64,000 bases of DNA from Kosmotoga arenicorallina S304 (GTDB taxonomy: Bacteria; Thermotogota; Thermotogae; Petrotogales; Kosmotogaceae): positions 1 through 64,000 of the forward strand of contig NZ_JFHK01000017.1 in NCBI RefSeq assembly GCF_001636545.1. The letters run 5' to 3'. The notes under the pieces are model-generated. The model worked only from the letters and a program-made list of their open reading frames with translations. It ran no database searches and was not told the origin of the DNA. The position numbers were made by a program, and so were the translations under genes. How positions within the stretch are numbered: the first letter of the stretch is position 1; each line of letters opens with the position of its first letter. This document shows positions 42,547 through 51,982 of the stretch, in pieces.

Positions 42547-43764
42547 ATGTATCTTAACCTTTTAAGGAAGGAGATTCTTGCGAAAATACTTAAAGTAAAT
42601 AATCGAAAATTAATAAAGGGATTTCTATCCTTGCCGTTTAGGATCTATCAAAATTACTCTCAATGGGTTCCTCCTTTTGAACATGAAATGAAGAAGATAA
42701 TCAGGGGAAAGGGATCGCAGCTGTTAGCAAATGGGCCACATGAGTTTTTCGTTGCGACGGAAGGCAGTCAAGTTGTAGGACGCATTTGTGTCGGGAAAGA
42801 TGAAGTGCTCAACAATGCAAAAGGCGTCAATCATGCTTTTTTTGCATTGTTTGAGTCAATTAATGAAGAAAAGGTAGCCCATGCGCTCTTAAATAAGGCA
42901 AAACAATGGGCTCTCGAAAGAGGTGCAGTTTATCTAAAAGGTCCGGTTTCACCTACCAATGGAGACGATTATAGAGGCCTGCTTGTAGAAAATTTCGAAA
43001 CTCCCCCTTCCATTTTGATGCCCTTCAATCCCGACTATTACCCAAAATTTTTTCAAAATTACGACTGCTATCTGAAATATTATGCTTTTTCCTATGACCC
43101 TCAGAAAGCCATCTCCGATAGGGAATTCAAGCTGACTGAAATCGCCAAGAGCCGTTATGGATACAAGGTAGAAAATGCCGACTTTTCTAACATGAAAAAA
43201 CTATCGAGGGATCTTTACGAAATAATGCTCAACTCCATGCCCGATTGGGAGGAAGATCTTATCCCCCCTTCTTTTAATGAAATCTATGAAATGGCCAAAA
43301 CAATGAAACTTGTTGCTTCCCCGGAATTGGTTATCATAGCGCGTACAGTAGAGAATCGCCCGATCGGTTTTCTTGTCGCATTGCCAGATTATAATGATGT
43401 GATCCGGAAAATCAAAGGAAAGCTTTTTCCCTTTGGTTGGATAAAGCTTCTTACGGAGAAAAAAAGAATAGATAAGGTTCGTGTAGCAATATTGTTTGTT
43501 TCAGAAGATTACCGCAATAAGGGAGTACCTTCGGCTATGTTTGTTAAAGCTTACGAGAATATAGTCAAAAATGGATATAAACACATTGAGGGTTCTTCGA
43601 TAAGCTGGAAAAACTCTGTTATGCTTGCAAATGCGAAACGGGTTGGAGGAAATTTATATAAGACATACGTTGTATTTGGGAAAAATATCGCAGCAAAGCC
43701 ATTATCCCTAGATGAAATTTACGGCCGGGCTGCATGGAAATTCGAAGAAATGGCCAGTGGTTAA
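42547..43764 (+). CDS. GNAT-like acyltransferase family protein of unknown substrate
   Basis: 405 residues from ATG 42547. It belongs to the GNAT-fold proteins with a conserved N-terminus (LPFRIYQNYSQWVPPFEHEM) and the segment YLKGPVSPTNGDDYRGLLVE; the acyl-CoA-binding area is likely around VAILFVSEDYRNKGVPSAM. The substrate is unknown. The start is doubtful: ATG 42547 has no ribosome-binding site, while AAGGAAGGAG (42564-42573) lies inside the frame just before where homologues should begin, with no in-frame ATG/GTG/TTG after it. The gap 42375-42546 is the repeat. It converges on nfnB with a 4-base overlap. Confidence 0.78.
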   Translation: MYLNLLRKEILAKILKVNNRKLIKGFLSLPFRIYQNYSQWVPPFEHEMKKIIRGKGSQLLANGPHEFFVATEGSQVVGRICVGKDEVLNNAKGVNHAFFALFESINEEKVAHALLNKAKQWALERGAVYLKGPVSPTNGDDYRGLLVENFETPPSILMPFNPDYYPKFFQNYDCYLKYYAFSYDPQKAISDREFKLTEIAKSRYGYKVENADFSNMKKLSRDLYEIMLNSMPDWEEDLIPPSFNEIYEMAKTMKLVASPELVIIARTVENRPIGFLVALPDYNDVIRKIKGKLFPFGWIKLLTEKKRIDKVRVAILFVSEDYRNKGVPSAMFVKAYENIVKNGYKHIEGSSISWKNSVMLANAKRVGGNLYKTYVVFGKNIAAKPLSLDEIYGRAAWKFEEMASG

Positions 43765-45158
43765 ATTCTTTTCAGCGAACTGACATAGTTGTTTATTGCT
43801 CTTGCGGAGCGTTTACCAGCTCCCATTGCTTCTATAACTGTCGCAGAACCGGTAACAATATCTCCACCGGCAAAAACGCCTTCAAGACTTGTTTTTCCAG
43901 TTTCCGGATCAGCTTCAATATATCCCCATTTATTCAATTTTATTCCGGGGAAGCCCGTTTTCAGGACAGCATTTGCTTTTTGCCCAATAGCTTCTATAAC
44001 GAGTTCGACATCAACAGTGAACTCCGAACCCTCAATTGGTACAGGCCTTCGCCTCCCTGATTCATCCGGCGCACCGAGTTCCATTTTTATGCATCTGATT
44101 TTTCTGACATTGTTATTTATATCCCCCATGTACTCAACAGGTTGTGTCAGCCAGTGGAAAATTATTCCCTCCTGTACCGCATGGTGATATTCCTCAAGCC
44201 TGGCTGGCATTTCCAATTCGCTTCTTCGATATATAATCATTACTTCTTCAGCACCAAGCCTGCGGGCTGTTCTCGCGGCATCCATGCTAACATTACCTGC
44301 TCCAATAACCGCGACTCTCTTTGCTATATTCACTGGCGTGTCGAATTCGGGAAATTTATTGGCTTTTAAAAGATTAACCCTTGTCAGAAATTCGCTCGCT
44401 GAATATATGTTGTTTAAATTGGAACCCGGGATTCCCATAAATCTTGGCGCTCCAGCCCCGATTCCAATGAAAATAGCATCAAATTCCTTCCTGATTTTCT
44501 CGAAAGGAATTGTTCGCCCAATAACCTGGCCATATTCAAACTTCACACCAAGCTTTCTTATATACTCTATTTCCTTTTCCACGACAGTTTTTGGCAATCT
44601 GAATTCTGGAATACCATAAATTAATACGCCCCCAGCTTTATTAAAGGCTTCATAAATTGTTACGCTGTATCCCATTTTCGCAAGATCCGCTGCCGCGGTT
44701 AAGCCAGCAGGGCCTGCCCCTATGATGGCGATATTGCCTTTTTTTTCACTTTTGATTTCGGCATTAACTGATTCATCAGATAGTTCGAGATCTGCAAGAA
44801 ACCTTTCAAGCCTTCCTATGGCAACCGGTTCGCTGCCTTTCATTTTTCCAAGAACGCATTGTGCCTCACATTGTTTTTCCTGGGGACAAACGCGCCCGCA
44901 GATCGCTGGAAGGTTGTTTGTGTCTTTCAATATCTCTATGCCTTTTCTAAAATTTTTGTCACGGATTGCTTTAATAAAGCCGGGAATATCAATTTCAACA
45001 GGGCAACCGGAAATGCAGGGACTGGTAGGGCATTGCAGGCATCTGTCAGCTTCAGCAATCGCCATTTCCAAAGTATATCCTAGGGCTACTTCTGAGAAAT
45101 TTCGGATTCTTTCCTCGGGAGATTGCTCGGGCATGGGGATACGCTCTTTCAAAGCCAT
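43761..45158 (-). CDS. nfnB: NADH-dependent reduced ferredoxin:NADP oxidoreductase, large subunit NfnB
   Basis: 465 residues, homologous to the small subunit of glutamate synthase. Two Fe4S4 cysteine sets lie near the N-terminus (CLQCPTSPCISGCP and CGRVCPQEKQCEAQC), then an FAD-binding GAGPAGLTAAADLAK and an NADPH-binding GAGNVSMDAARTARR. With NfnA next door, this is the electron-bifurcating transhydrogenase rather than glutamate synthase, since no gltB lies here. It couples NADH and reduced ferredoxin to NADP reduction. The start overlaps the nfnA stop by 10 bases. Confidence 0.94.
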   Translation of the reverse strand: MALKERIPMPEQSPEERIRNFSEVALGYTLEMAIAEADRCLQCPTSPCISGCPVEIDIPGFIKAIRDKNFRKGIEILKDTNNLPAICGRVCPQEKQCEAQCVLGKMKGSEPVAIGRLERFLADLELSDESVNAEIKSEKKGNIAIIGAGPAGLTAAADLAKMGYSVTIYEAFNKAGGVLIYGIPEFRLPKTVVEKEIEYIRKLGVKFEYGQVIGRTIPFEKIRKEFDAIFIGIGAGAPRFMGIPGSNLNNIYSASEFLTRVNLLKANKFPEFDTPVNIAKRVAVIGAGNVSMDAARTARRLGAEEVMIIYRRSELEMPARLEEYHHAVQEGIIFHWLTQPVEYMGDINNNVRKIRCIKMELGAPDESGRRRPVPIEGSEFTVDVELVIEAIGQKANAVLKTGFPGIKLNKWGYIEADPETGKTSLEGVFAGGDIVTGSATVIEAMGAGKRSARAINNYVSSLKRI

Positions 45159-45991
45159 GACAAATCACCAACTTCCTTCTTGAACAGTTCCAGTGAGAGC
45201 TTTTCCTTTTCCTGATATTGGTGTAGTCTTTTTATAAGTTCGTTCCAGTTTACGAACCTGCCGTCAAATTCAGGTCCATCAACACATGCGAATTTCATTT
45301 CACCACCGACTTCCACCCTGCAAGCACCACACATCCCTGTACCATCAACCATAATGGGGTTCAGGGATACCCAGCAAGGGATTTCCTCGCGCAAGGCAAT
45401 GGCTGAAACGAATTTCATCATAATGGTTGGCCCGATAGCCCAAATTCTGTCAAATCTACATCCTTTATTCAACAACTCTTCAAGGCGATGGGTAACAAGT
45501 CCTTTGCTTCCTGCTGAACCATCATCTGTTGTGATAATCAACTCATCGGACATTTTGCCTATTTCATCCAGGAGTATTAGTTGTTCAGCAGTGGAAGCCC
45601 CTATAATTGTCGTTATTTTGTTTCCAGTGCTTTTTAATGCTTTTATGATGGGCATGAGTGGGGCAATGCCTACTCCGCCACCAACTACGCATACTTTCCC
45701 GTAAAAATCAATCTCGCTTGGATTTCCAAGGGGACCGATTACCTCGAGAATTTCATCGTTTTCTTTCAAGGTTGCTAATTTATACGTGCTCTTGCCTACA
45801 CACTTGACAATTATTCTTACTGCATTTTTAGATACGCCTGCAATTGTGAGCGGAATCCGCTCTCCTTTCTCATCGATGCGAATGATTAAAAATTGACCAG
45901 GTTTGGCAAAATTTGGTAAAGTAGAATGTTCTATGGAAAAATCGTAGATACCTGCGGCAAGTTTTGCTTTCTTTGTTATTCTGTGCGACAT
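45149..45991 (-). CDS. nfnA: NADH-dependent reduced ferredoxin:NADP oxidoreductase, small subunit NfnA
   Basis: 280 residues of the ferredoxin-NADP reductase/PyrK type: an FAD domain (PGQFLIIRID, RIPLTIAG), an NAD domain (VGGGVGIAPLMPIIKAL) and a C-terminal 2Fe-2S site MVDGTGMCGACRVEV...FACVDGPEFDG. Cysteines 221, 224 and 236 and probably Asp216 are the ligands, Asp ligation being known for Nfn small subunits. A similar protein acts as dihydroorotate dehydrogenase PyrK, but the neighbouring nfnB decides for Nfn. The leader upstream carries a terminator-like hairpin (46055-46073). Confidence 0.93.
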   Translation of the reverse strand: MSHRITKKAKLAAGIYDFSIEHSTLPNFAKPGQFLIIRIDEKGERIPLTIAGVSKNAVRIIVKCVGKSTYKLATLKENDEILEVIGPLGNPSEIDFYGKVCVVGGGVGIAPLMPIIKALKSTGNKITTIIGASTAEQLILLDEIGKMSDELIITTDDGSAGSKGLVTHRLEELLNKGCRFDRIWAIGPTIMMKFVSAIALREEIPCWVSLNPIMVDGTGMCGACRVEVGGEMKFACVDGPEFDGRFVNWNELIKRLHQYQEKEKLSLELFKKEVGDLSWL

Positions 45992-46054
45992 GTTTTCGCC
46001 TCTTTTCGTATCGTGCTAATCAAATAATATCAAAAAATCAACATTAAAAAAAAG

Positions 46055-46073
46055 GGCTGCTTTCATAGCAGCC
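46055..46073 (-). terminator. Minus-strand terminator upstream of nfnA (possible attenuator)
   Basis: GGCTGCT / AGCAGCC pairs around a 5-base loop; on the minus strand it is followed by CCC and a run of nine T. It lies 63-82 bases before the nfnA start codon and after no recognised minus-strand gene. Confidence 0.6.
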
Positions 46074-46219
46074 ATAGGGGGTAATGGAAAAGGGGGGTGT
46101 ATTTTTTATTATGCAAATTCATACCAACTAATGAGTGCATTCTTTACTGCCTTTGTGATAAGCTGTATCTATATAAGATAATTCTACATTTAATGTGGTG
46201 ATAATGAAGGTATTGTGTT

Positions 46220-48172
46220 ATGCTTCCAAAGGGAGGGATTCATATAAAGAAGATACTGTGGGTTTTTCTTTTTCTGCCGTTTTTTATTGGTGCTTGCAAC
46301 TATTTTTCAGACTACATCTTATCTGTCGACAATATAACCATTGAGGCTACAAAATGTAGTTATTCAGTTACTGTGACAGGCGAGAGACAAAAAAAGCCCG
46401 ATATCCTTATCACAATAGGACAACCTCCTGCTAATTCAAAAGATGGTATGATAATGAAATCAGAAGTCGGAGAATTTTTCATAGATAGAGATGGAACTGT
46501 TACAATATACTTCACACTTGTGTCAGGAAGAAGGCTTCTTTCGACCCCTCTTGCTACTGTCGTGAGAGTTTTCAATTCACCTATTACGGCACCTATAATT
46601 AAAAAAGCAGCAATCAGGGATGGAAATATCTTTCTTTCCCTTCAGGGCCAATCTGAAGGTATCAAGGAATACAAAGTGAAAATTGGTTCCTATAATTACT
46701 TCAGTAAATCAGGCGTTTTTGCGATTCCGTTAGTTTCAAAACTTGATGTTCCAATTGAATGCTTTAGTATTAGGGAGGACGGCGCAATCTCCGAACCAGC
46801 GATAGCTAATATCGATCTGAGCAAAAACAAAAAACCTTCAATTGATTTAATTTTGCCTGAATACTATGATGGAAATAAAATTCCCCTTGAGTTGCATGAT
46901 GACTGGACCGCACCTGAAAAACTTATTGTAAGGGCTTTTGCCGACGATATACCTTTACTTTTTGATGGAAAAGCATTGTTCCCATTATTCGAAATACCCG
47001 GCGGTGAACATCTTATCGAAATAGAAGTTATTGATGAAGCAGGTCTAAGTACAAAAAGCTCTTTTCAAATTACAATTAAAAAAGCCCTATTGAATGAAAT
47101 TGCTGAACTTTATATTGAAGAAGGCGGAACTTTTAGAATAGCTTCCTGGAAATTGCCTTCATCCGTCCAGAATGCGGTATTACAGGTAATGGGTGCAGGA
47201 GAATGGACAGATATAATGGAAATCGGCTTTGAAGGGTCTGCAAGAATACCTTCAGAGTATATAAGTGATATGGGCGATATTTATAGACTGTCTCCCAGGA
47301 AGAACGATTCAATGTTCTTGCCTTCCGTCCCCGTTTTTGCAAAATTAGAGCAATCAAGGCGCGTTACGTCAAGCTATATTGTTTCTCTTTATGGTAAGGA
47401 CGTAACACTTCCTTCCGGAGGCGTATATAATTTTCAGGGAAACATAGCTGTAAAATCAGGCTCACTATTAAGGATTGAATCATCAACAAGCATAAATCTC
47501 TCCCGTAAAAGCACCCTTCTTGTGAATGGTGTGCTGGAAATAGACGGGCGACGTGGAAAAGTAACAGTTTCCTCATTTGGAAGCCCGGCCATTATTCATA
47601 TCGGGAGGAAGGGAACTTTTATAGCAAGAAATGTTGATTTCCAAAATGTTGAGCTCGTAGCTGATGAAGGAGCGGTAATCGTTCTGGAAAACTGTGAAAT
47701 GAATGCTGATGTTATGCTTGATGTATCTTCCGCTCAGATATATAGTTCAAACATAACCGGTTCTTTTAAGATAAATAATCTGAATGAGTTGTATATTTTC
47801 AATTCCCATATTTCAGGTAGCTTTGAATCCGGTTTTGTTAAAGAGGGTATTGTTAGCAACACACAATTTGATTCAAAAGAAAGCTCTTTGAGTAACAGCA
47901 ATATCAAATTCTACAATAGCGAATTTTCAACCGGGGATATTGACATATCAGGCTCATCCCATGTATATTTTTATAACTCATCTCTTAAAGTCAAAAGAGG
48001 TATAGTGAACAACGCATCTGAGCTGTACATAGAAGGCACAGAGATTTTTTGTGACGAAAAGCTTTTTATCGGCAATTTTTCGCGAATTGTTATGCCTGAG
48101 AAAGTACAGGATGAAGTACAAATAGAAAAAGACAATACCTCGGAAGTCTTCCTTTATAACAGTGGTGATTAA
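46220..48172 (+). CDS. Lipoprotein with C-terminal beta-helix, unknown function
   Basis: 650 residues from ATG 46220. The signal ends in a lipobox (LPFFIGAC), so it is a probable lipoprotein. Residues 30-290 look like Ig-type beta domains, and from about 415 the chain becomes short repeated strands (GRKGTFIARNVDFQNVEL; VVDI-like steps with NS/NC turns) typical of a right-handed beta-helix. No family is recognised. The true start may be the in-frame ATA at 46244, six bases after GGGAGGG, giving a compact KKILWVFLF signal. The stop is followed at once by the methyltransferase ATG, so it heads the operon that includes tmk-clpC-radA-disA. Confidence 0.8.
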   Translation: MLPKGGIHIKKILWVFLFLPFFIGACNYFSDYILSVDNITIEATKCSYSVTVTGERQKKPDILITIGQPPANSKDGMIMKSEVGEFFIDRDGTVTIYFTLVSGRRLLSTPLATVVRVFNSPITAPIIKKAAIRDGNIFLSLQGQSEGIKEYKVKIGSYNYFSKSGVFAIPLVSKLDVPIECFSIREDGAISEPAIANIDLSKNKKPSIDLILPEYYDGNKIPLELHDDWTAPEKLIVRAFADDIPLLFDGKALFPLFEIPGGEHLIEIEVIDEAGLSTKSSFQITIKKALLNEIAELYIEEGGTFRIASWKLPSSVQNAVLQVMGAGEWTDIMEIGFEGSARIPSEYISDMGDIYRLSPRKNDSMFLPSVPVFAKLEQSRRVTSSYIVSLYGKDVTLPSGGVYNFQGNIAVKSGSLLRIESSTSINLSRKSTLLVNGVLEIDGRRGKVTVSSFGSPAIIHIGRKGTFIARNVDFQNVELVADEGAVIVLENCEMNADVMLDVSSAQIYSSNITGSFKINNLNELYIFNSHISGSFESGFVKEGIVSNTQFDSKESSLSNSNIKFYNSEFSTGDIDISGSSHVYFYNSSLKVKRGIVNNASELYIEGTEIFCDEKLFIGNFSRIVMPEKVQDEVQIEKDNTSEVFLYNSGD

Positions 48173-48853
48173 ATGCAAAAAAACTTTGATCCTTCACCTA
48201 TTAAAGATCTAAAGTTTGATCAAAAATTACCCGAAGGTAGGACAAACCACGCTACTGTTGTGCTGGCTCTTTATTCAAAGGTACCGAGAAATGTTAAAAA
48301 AATTTTGGAACTGGGAAGCGGGAGTGGTGTGGTTTCAATATTCCTTGCACATGCTTATGGTTGTGAGGTTGTTGGCATAGAAAAAAGTGATATCCTTGTT
48401 TCCATTGCAAATAGAAACGCTGAAACGAACGGAGTAAAAAAGCATGTGAGATTTGTAAATTGCTCTGTCGAAGAGACACCAGAACACTTCCAGCCAGAAA
48501 GTTTTGATATGGTTGTTTCAAACCCTCCTCATTTTCTGCATGAAGGAAAAAGAAGCCCTTATTCAGAGAGAAATAGCTGGCGTCGTCTTGACGATAAAAC
48601 GGCCCGGAACTTTGTTGAAACAGCAAGGAAGATGTTGAAGAACAGAGGGATATTTTACTTCTTATTGCACCCGAGAGATTTAATTCGCTGGATAAAAATT
48701 CTCGAATCAGTAAAGTTTGGAGTTCACAGGTTGTTGCCGATTTATGGCAGTTTCAATGGACAAGCTAGATTAGTTTTGATTTCTGGCAGAAAGAACTCTA
48801 GCTCTGAACTGGTTATAGAGTCCCCACTGATATTAAATAAGGAGGAAAAGTGA
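48173..48853 (+). CDS. N6-adenine-type methyltransferase, TrmN6/YfiC-like
   Basis: 226 residues. The SAM-binding motif is ILELGSGSGVVSIFLAHAYG and the catalytic motif SNPPHF is the N(D)PP(Y/F)-type used for amino methylation of adenine. It resembles tRNA1(Val) adenine-37 methyltransferases and other small NPP[YF] enzymes; the RNA target is inferred only. The start immediately follows the lipoprotein stop, and its own stop overlaps the tmk start (TGATG). Confidence 0.85.
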   Translation: MQKNFDPSPIKDLKFDQKLPEGRTNHATVVLALYSKVPRNVKKILELGSGSGVVSIFLAHAYGCEVVGIEKSDILVSIANRNAETNGVKKHVRFVNCSVEETPEHFQPESFDMVVSNPPHFLHEGKRSPYSERNSWRRLDDKTARNFVETARKMLKNRGIFYFLLHPRDLIRWIKILESVKFGVHRLLPIYGSFNGQARLVLISGRKNSSSELVIESPLILNKEEK

Positions 48854-49482
48854 TGTTTATTTCCTTTGAAGGTATTGACGGCTCTGGAAAATCAACGCAA
48901 GTTAAGCTATTTGTTGAATATCTCAAAAATAGCAATTATCATTATCTACTTATAAGGGAACCAGGTGGTACAAAAGCGGGAGAAGATATAAGAAAAATTT
49001 TATTGCATCTTGATTACCGTTTATTCCCACAAACTGAATTACTTCTCTTTATGGCATCCAGGAGCCAGATTGTTCGCGAAATAATACTCCCTGCTCTCAA
49101 GTGCGGAACTGTCGTTATAGCAGATAGATTTCTCGATTCATCCGTAGCCTATCAAGGTTACGGACGGGAATTAGGTGTTGAGACGGTTAGAAGTCTAAAT
49201 AGATTGGCTACCGGAAACTTGAAACCCGATCTCACCTTTTTAATCGATATTTCACCGGAAGATGCTGAAAAACGGAAACGTGCTCAAGAAAAAAATGATA
49301 AAATAGAAAGGGAAAGTTTAGATTTTTTCAAACGAGTTAGAGAGGGTTACTTGAAAATTGCAAAGGCTGAACCCGAGAGAGTAAAAGTGATCAATGGAAA
49401 TGATGACCCTGAACTAATCCACACAAATATTGTCAAAATATTTGAACAACACATGAAGGAGAGAACCGGTAAATGGAGGTGA
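48853..49482 (+). CDS. tmk: Thymidylate kinase
   Basis: 209 residues from ATG 48853, 7 bases after GGAGG (the GTG at 48850 is too near). The P-loop is FEGIDGSGKSTQ, with the REPGGT motif (about residues 36-41) and the ADRFLDSSVAYQGYGR segment binding dTMP. It makes dTDP for DNA synthesis. It overlaps the methyltransferase stop and precedes clpC by 4 bases. Confidence 0.97.
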   Translation: MFISFEGIDGSGKSTQVKLFVEYLKNSNYHYLLIREPGGTKAGEDIRKILLHLDYRLFPQTELLLFMASRSQIVREIILPALKCGTVVIADRFLDSSVAYQGYGRELGVETVRSLNRLATGNLKPDLTFLIDISPEDAEKRKRAQEKNDKIERESLDFFKRVREGYLKIAKAEPERVKVINGNDDPELIHTNIVKIFEQHMKERTGKWR

Positions 49483-49486
49483 TTTA

Positions 49487-51982
49487 ATGTATTTCGATAA
49501 ATTTTCGGAAGGTGCTGCACAAGTGTTCGTCACTGCCCAGGATGAGGCCAGAAGCCTTGGCCATCCTTATGTTGGGACCGAGCATTTGCTGCTGGCTATA
49601 TTAAAAATCGATCGTGGAGCTGTTATAAAGATTATGAAGAAATATTCCATAACCTATGACCGGGTTTTACGGGAGGTCATGACCATGGTGGGTACAAATG
49701 TCCACCAATCTGTTGTTGGTTCTCCGCAAATGACCCCACGAGCGAGGAAAGTCATTGAATTGGCCAACGACGAGTCGAAAATGCTTGGTGAAGAAAAGAT
49801 TGATGTAGAGCATATTATGCTAGGAATAATCAGAGAAGGCGAAGGCATTGCAGCGCATATATTGAAACAGATGGGAATCAATCTCGGAAAATTAAGGCGC
49901 GAAATCGTTGAGAACATAGCAAGTGATTGGGACGATCAAAATGGATCAAATATTTTCTTTGGAAAAGAACAGCAAGAATCAAGCTTGGCAATGGCTTTGA
50001 AGCAGCTTGATGGCTTTGGGACCGACCTTACAAAACTTGCACGGAACGGTAAACTCGACCCGATAATAGGCAGAGAAATTGAGCGTCAAAGGTTAATGGA
50101 AGTTCTTTCCCGCAGGAAAAAGAACAATCCCGTTTTAATTGGAGACCCTGGTGTTGGAAAAACGGCAATTGTAGAAGGCCTGGCTCAAATGATCGTAAAT
50201 GAAGAAGTGCCTGAAACGTTGAGAGGAAAGGTGATTTTTGCCCTTGATGTTGCCGCTCTTATTGCTGGCACAAAATACAGGGGAGAATTCGAGAAACGTT
50301 TGAAAAAACTCATAAATGTTATTAGAGATAATAAAGATATAATTCTCTTTATAGATGAGCTTCATACTATAGTGGGAGCAGGCTCTGCTGAAGGCGCAGT
50401 TGATGCTGCAAACATTTTGAAACCTGCCCTGGCAAGTGGCGAAATTCGCTGTATCGGTTCTACGACCCCTGATGAATACAGAAAATATATTGAGAAAGAT
50501 GCTGCTCTTGAGCGTAGATTCCAGAAAATTTATGTTACCGAACCAACGGTAGAGCAAACTATTCAAATATTAAGAGGAATAAGACATAAGTATGAGGCAC
50601 ATCATAAAGTTCATTACACTGACCAATCACTGGAAGCAGCTGTTACCCTTTCACACAGATATGTGAGCGACAGATTTTTGCCGGATAAAGCCATTGATAT
50701 AATTGATGAAATAGGTTCAAGGGCGAGATTGAAAAAACTAACATTACCCGAAAGACTTAAACTCATACAGAAAGAGCTGGAACAGTTAAGGGTTGATCGT
50801 GAGAAAGCTGCTACTGAACAAGATTATGAAACTGCTGCAGCGTTAAAGCAACGTGAAAAAGAGCTTTATGAATTTTACAAAGCAGAGTATACTCAATGGC
50901 GTGAAAAGGTGGACTCTGAATTTGTCGAAATTGGTGAAGAAGATATTGCCGAAATTGTTTCCAATTGGACAGGTATTCCTCTGAAAAAGCTCGAAGAGTC
51001 TGACAGCGCGAAGCTTCTTTCCCTTGAAAATGCTCTTCATAATAGGATTGTTGGGCAGGATGAAGCGATTACCGCAGTTGCTCGCGCCATAAGAAGAGCA
51101 AGAAGCGGTTTGAAAGACCCCAGAAAGCCTATTGGAACCTTCCTCTTCCTTGGCCCAACAGGTGTTGGAAAAACTGAGCTTGCAAAAGCTCTGGCTGAGT
51201 ATCTTTTTGGAGATGAAAGATCATTAATTCGCTTTGATATGTCAGAATATATGGAGCGCTTTTCAGTGTCAAGGCTTATCGGGGCACCTCCCGGATATGT
51301 GGGTTATGATGAAGGGGGTACCCTTACCGAGCAAGTTCGGAAACGGCCCTTTTCAGTCATACTTTTTGATGAAATTGAAAAGGCTCATCCAGATATTTTC
51401 AACCTATTGCTTCAGATAATGGACGATGGCCATCTTACTGATTCACAAGGGCGCCATGTGGATTTCAGAAATAGCATCATTATAATGACAAGCAATCTTG
51501 GTGGTGAATTCATCAACAAAACGAAAGCCTCTATTGGATTTGTTGATTCTTCCGGAGTGGAGGAAAAAGAATACGAATCCATGAAGTCCTCTGTTCTGGA
51601 AGAAGTTAAAAGAACTTTCAGACCGGAGTTTTTGAATCGTCTTGATGAAATGGTTGTGTTCCATCAGTTAACCAGGAAAGAAATCAAGGAGATAATTGAC
51701 ATCCTCATGCGTGATATGCGAAGACGCTTGAGCGAAAAGGGAATGCAGCTAACCATATCCGAAGCGGCTCAAGACTTCCTTGTAACAAAGGGTTTTGACC
51801 CCGTTTATGGCGCTCGCCCTCTAAAAAGAGCTATTCAACGCTATATAGAAGACCCCCTTTCAGAGGAATTGTTAAAAGGCCGCTTCAAAGAGGGAGATAA
51901 CATTACAGCCATCTCTCAAGATGAGAAAATTGTTTTTAGAAGAGCATTAAAAAAGAAGGCAGAGGTTAGCGCAGATACATGA
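49487..51982 (+). CDS. clpC: ATP-dependent Clp protease ATPase subunit ClpC
   Basis: 831 residues: N-terminal double repeat (about 1-150), first AAA+ with GDPGVGKT and [14 protein letters not shown], a middle region with a UVR motif ([17 protein letters not shown], about 445-460), second AAA+ with [14 protein letters not shown], and the ClpB-type C-terminal domain. The UVR segment marks ClpC rather than ClpA. It unfolds substrates for ClpP, which is not in the window. No ctsR/mcsAB precedes it, unlike in Bacillus. Confidence 0.95.
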   Translation: MYFDKFSEGAAQVFVTAQDEARSLGHPYVGTEHLLLAILKIDRGAVIKIMKKYSITYDRVLREVMTMVGTNVHQSVVGSPQMTPRARKVIELANDESKMLGEEKIDVEHIMLGIIREGEGIAAHILKQMGINLGKLRREIVENIASDWDDQNGSNIFFGKEQQESSLAMALKQLDGFGTDLTKLARNGKLDPIIGREIERQRLMEVLSRRKKNNPVLIGDPGVGKTAIVEGLAQMIVNEEVPETLRGKVIFALDVAALIAGTKYRGEFEKRLKKLINVIRDNKDIILFIDELHTIVGAGSAEGAVDAANILKPALASGEIRCIGSTTPDEYRKYIEKDAALERRFQKIYVTEPTVEQTIQILRGIRHKYEAHHKVHYTDQSLEAAVTLSHRYVSDRFLPDKAIDIIDEIGSRARLKKLTLPERLKLIQKELEQLRVDREKAATEQDYETAAALKQREKELYEFYKAEYTQWREKVDSEFVEIGEEDIAEIVSNWTGIPLKKLEESDSAKLLSLENALHNRIVGQDEAITAVARAIRRARSGLKDPRKPIGTFLFLGPTGVGKTELAKALAEYLFGDERSLIRFDMSEYMERFSVSRLIGAPPGYVGYDEGGTLTEQVRKRPFSVILFDEIEKAHPDIFNLLLQIMDDGHLTDSQGRHVDFRNSIIIMTSNLGGEFINKTKASIGFVDSSGVEEKEYESMKSSVLEEVKRTFRPEFLNRLDEMVVFHQLTRKEIKEIIDILMRDMRRRLSEKGMQLTISEAAQDFLVTKGFDPVYGARPLKRAIQRYIEDPLSEELLKGRFKEGDNITAISQDEKIVFRRALKKKAEVSADT

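Noticed and set aside
43761-45991. nfnA/nfnB as dihydroorotate dehydrogenase PyrK plus glutamate synthase
   Set aside because: The two are overlapping and in Nfn order, with no pyrD or gltB nearby.
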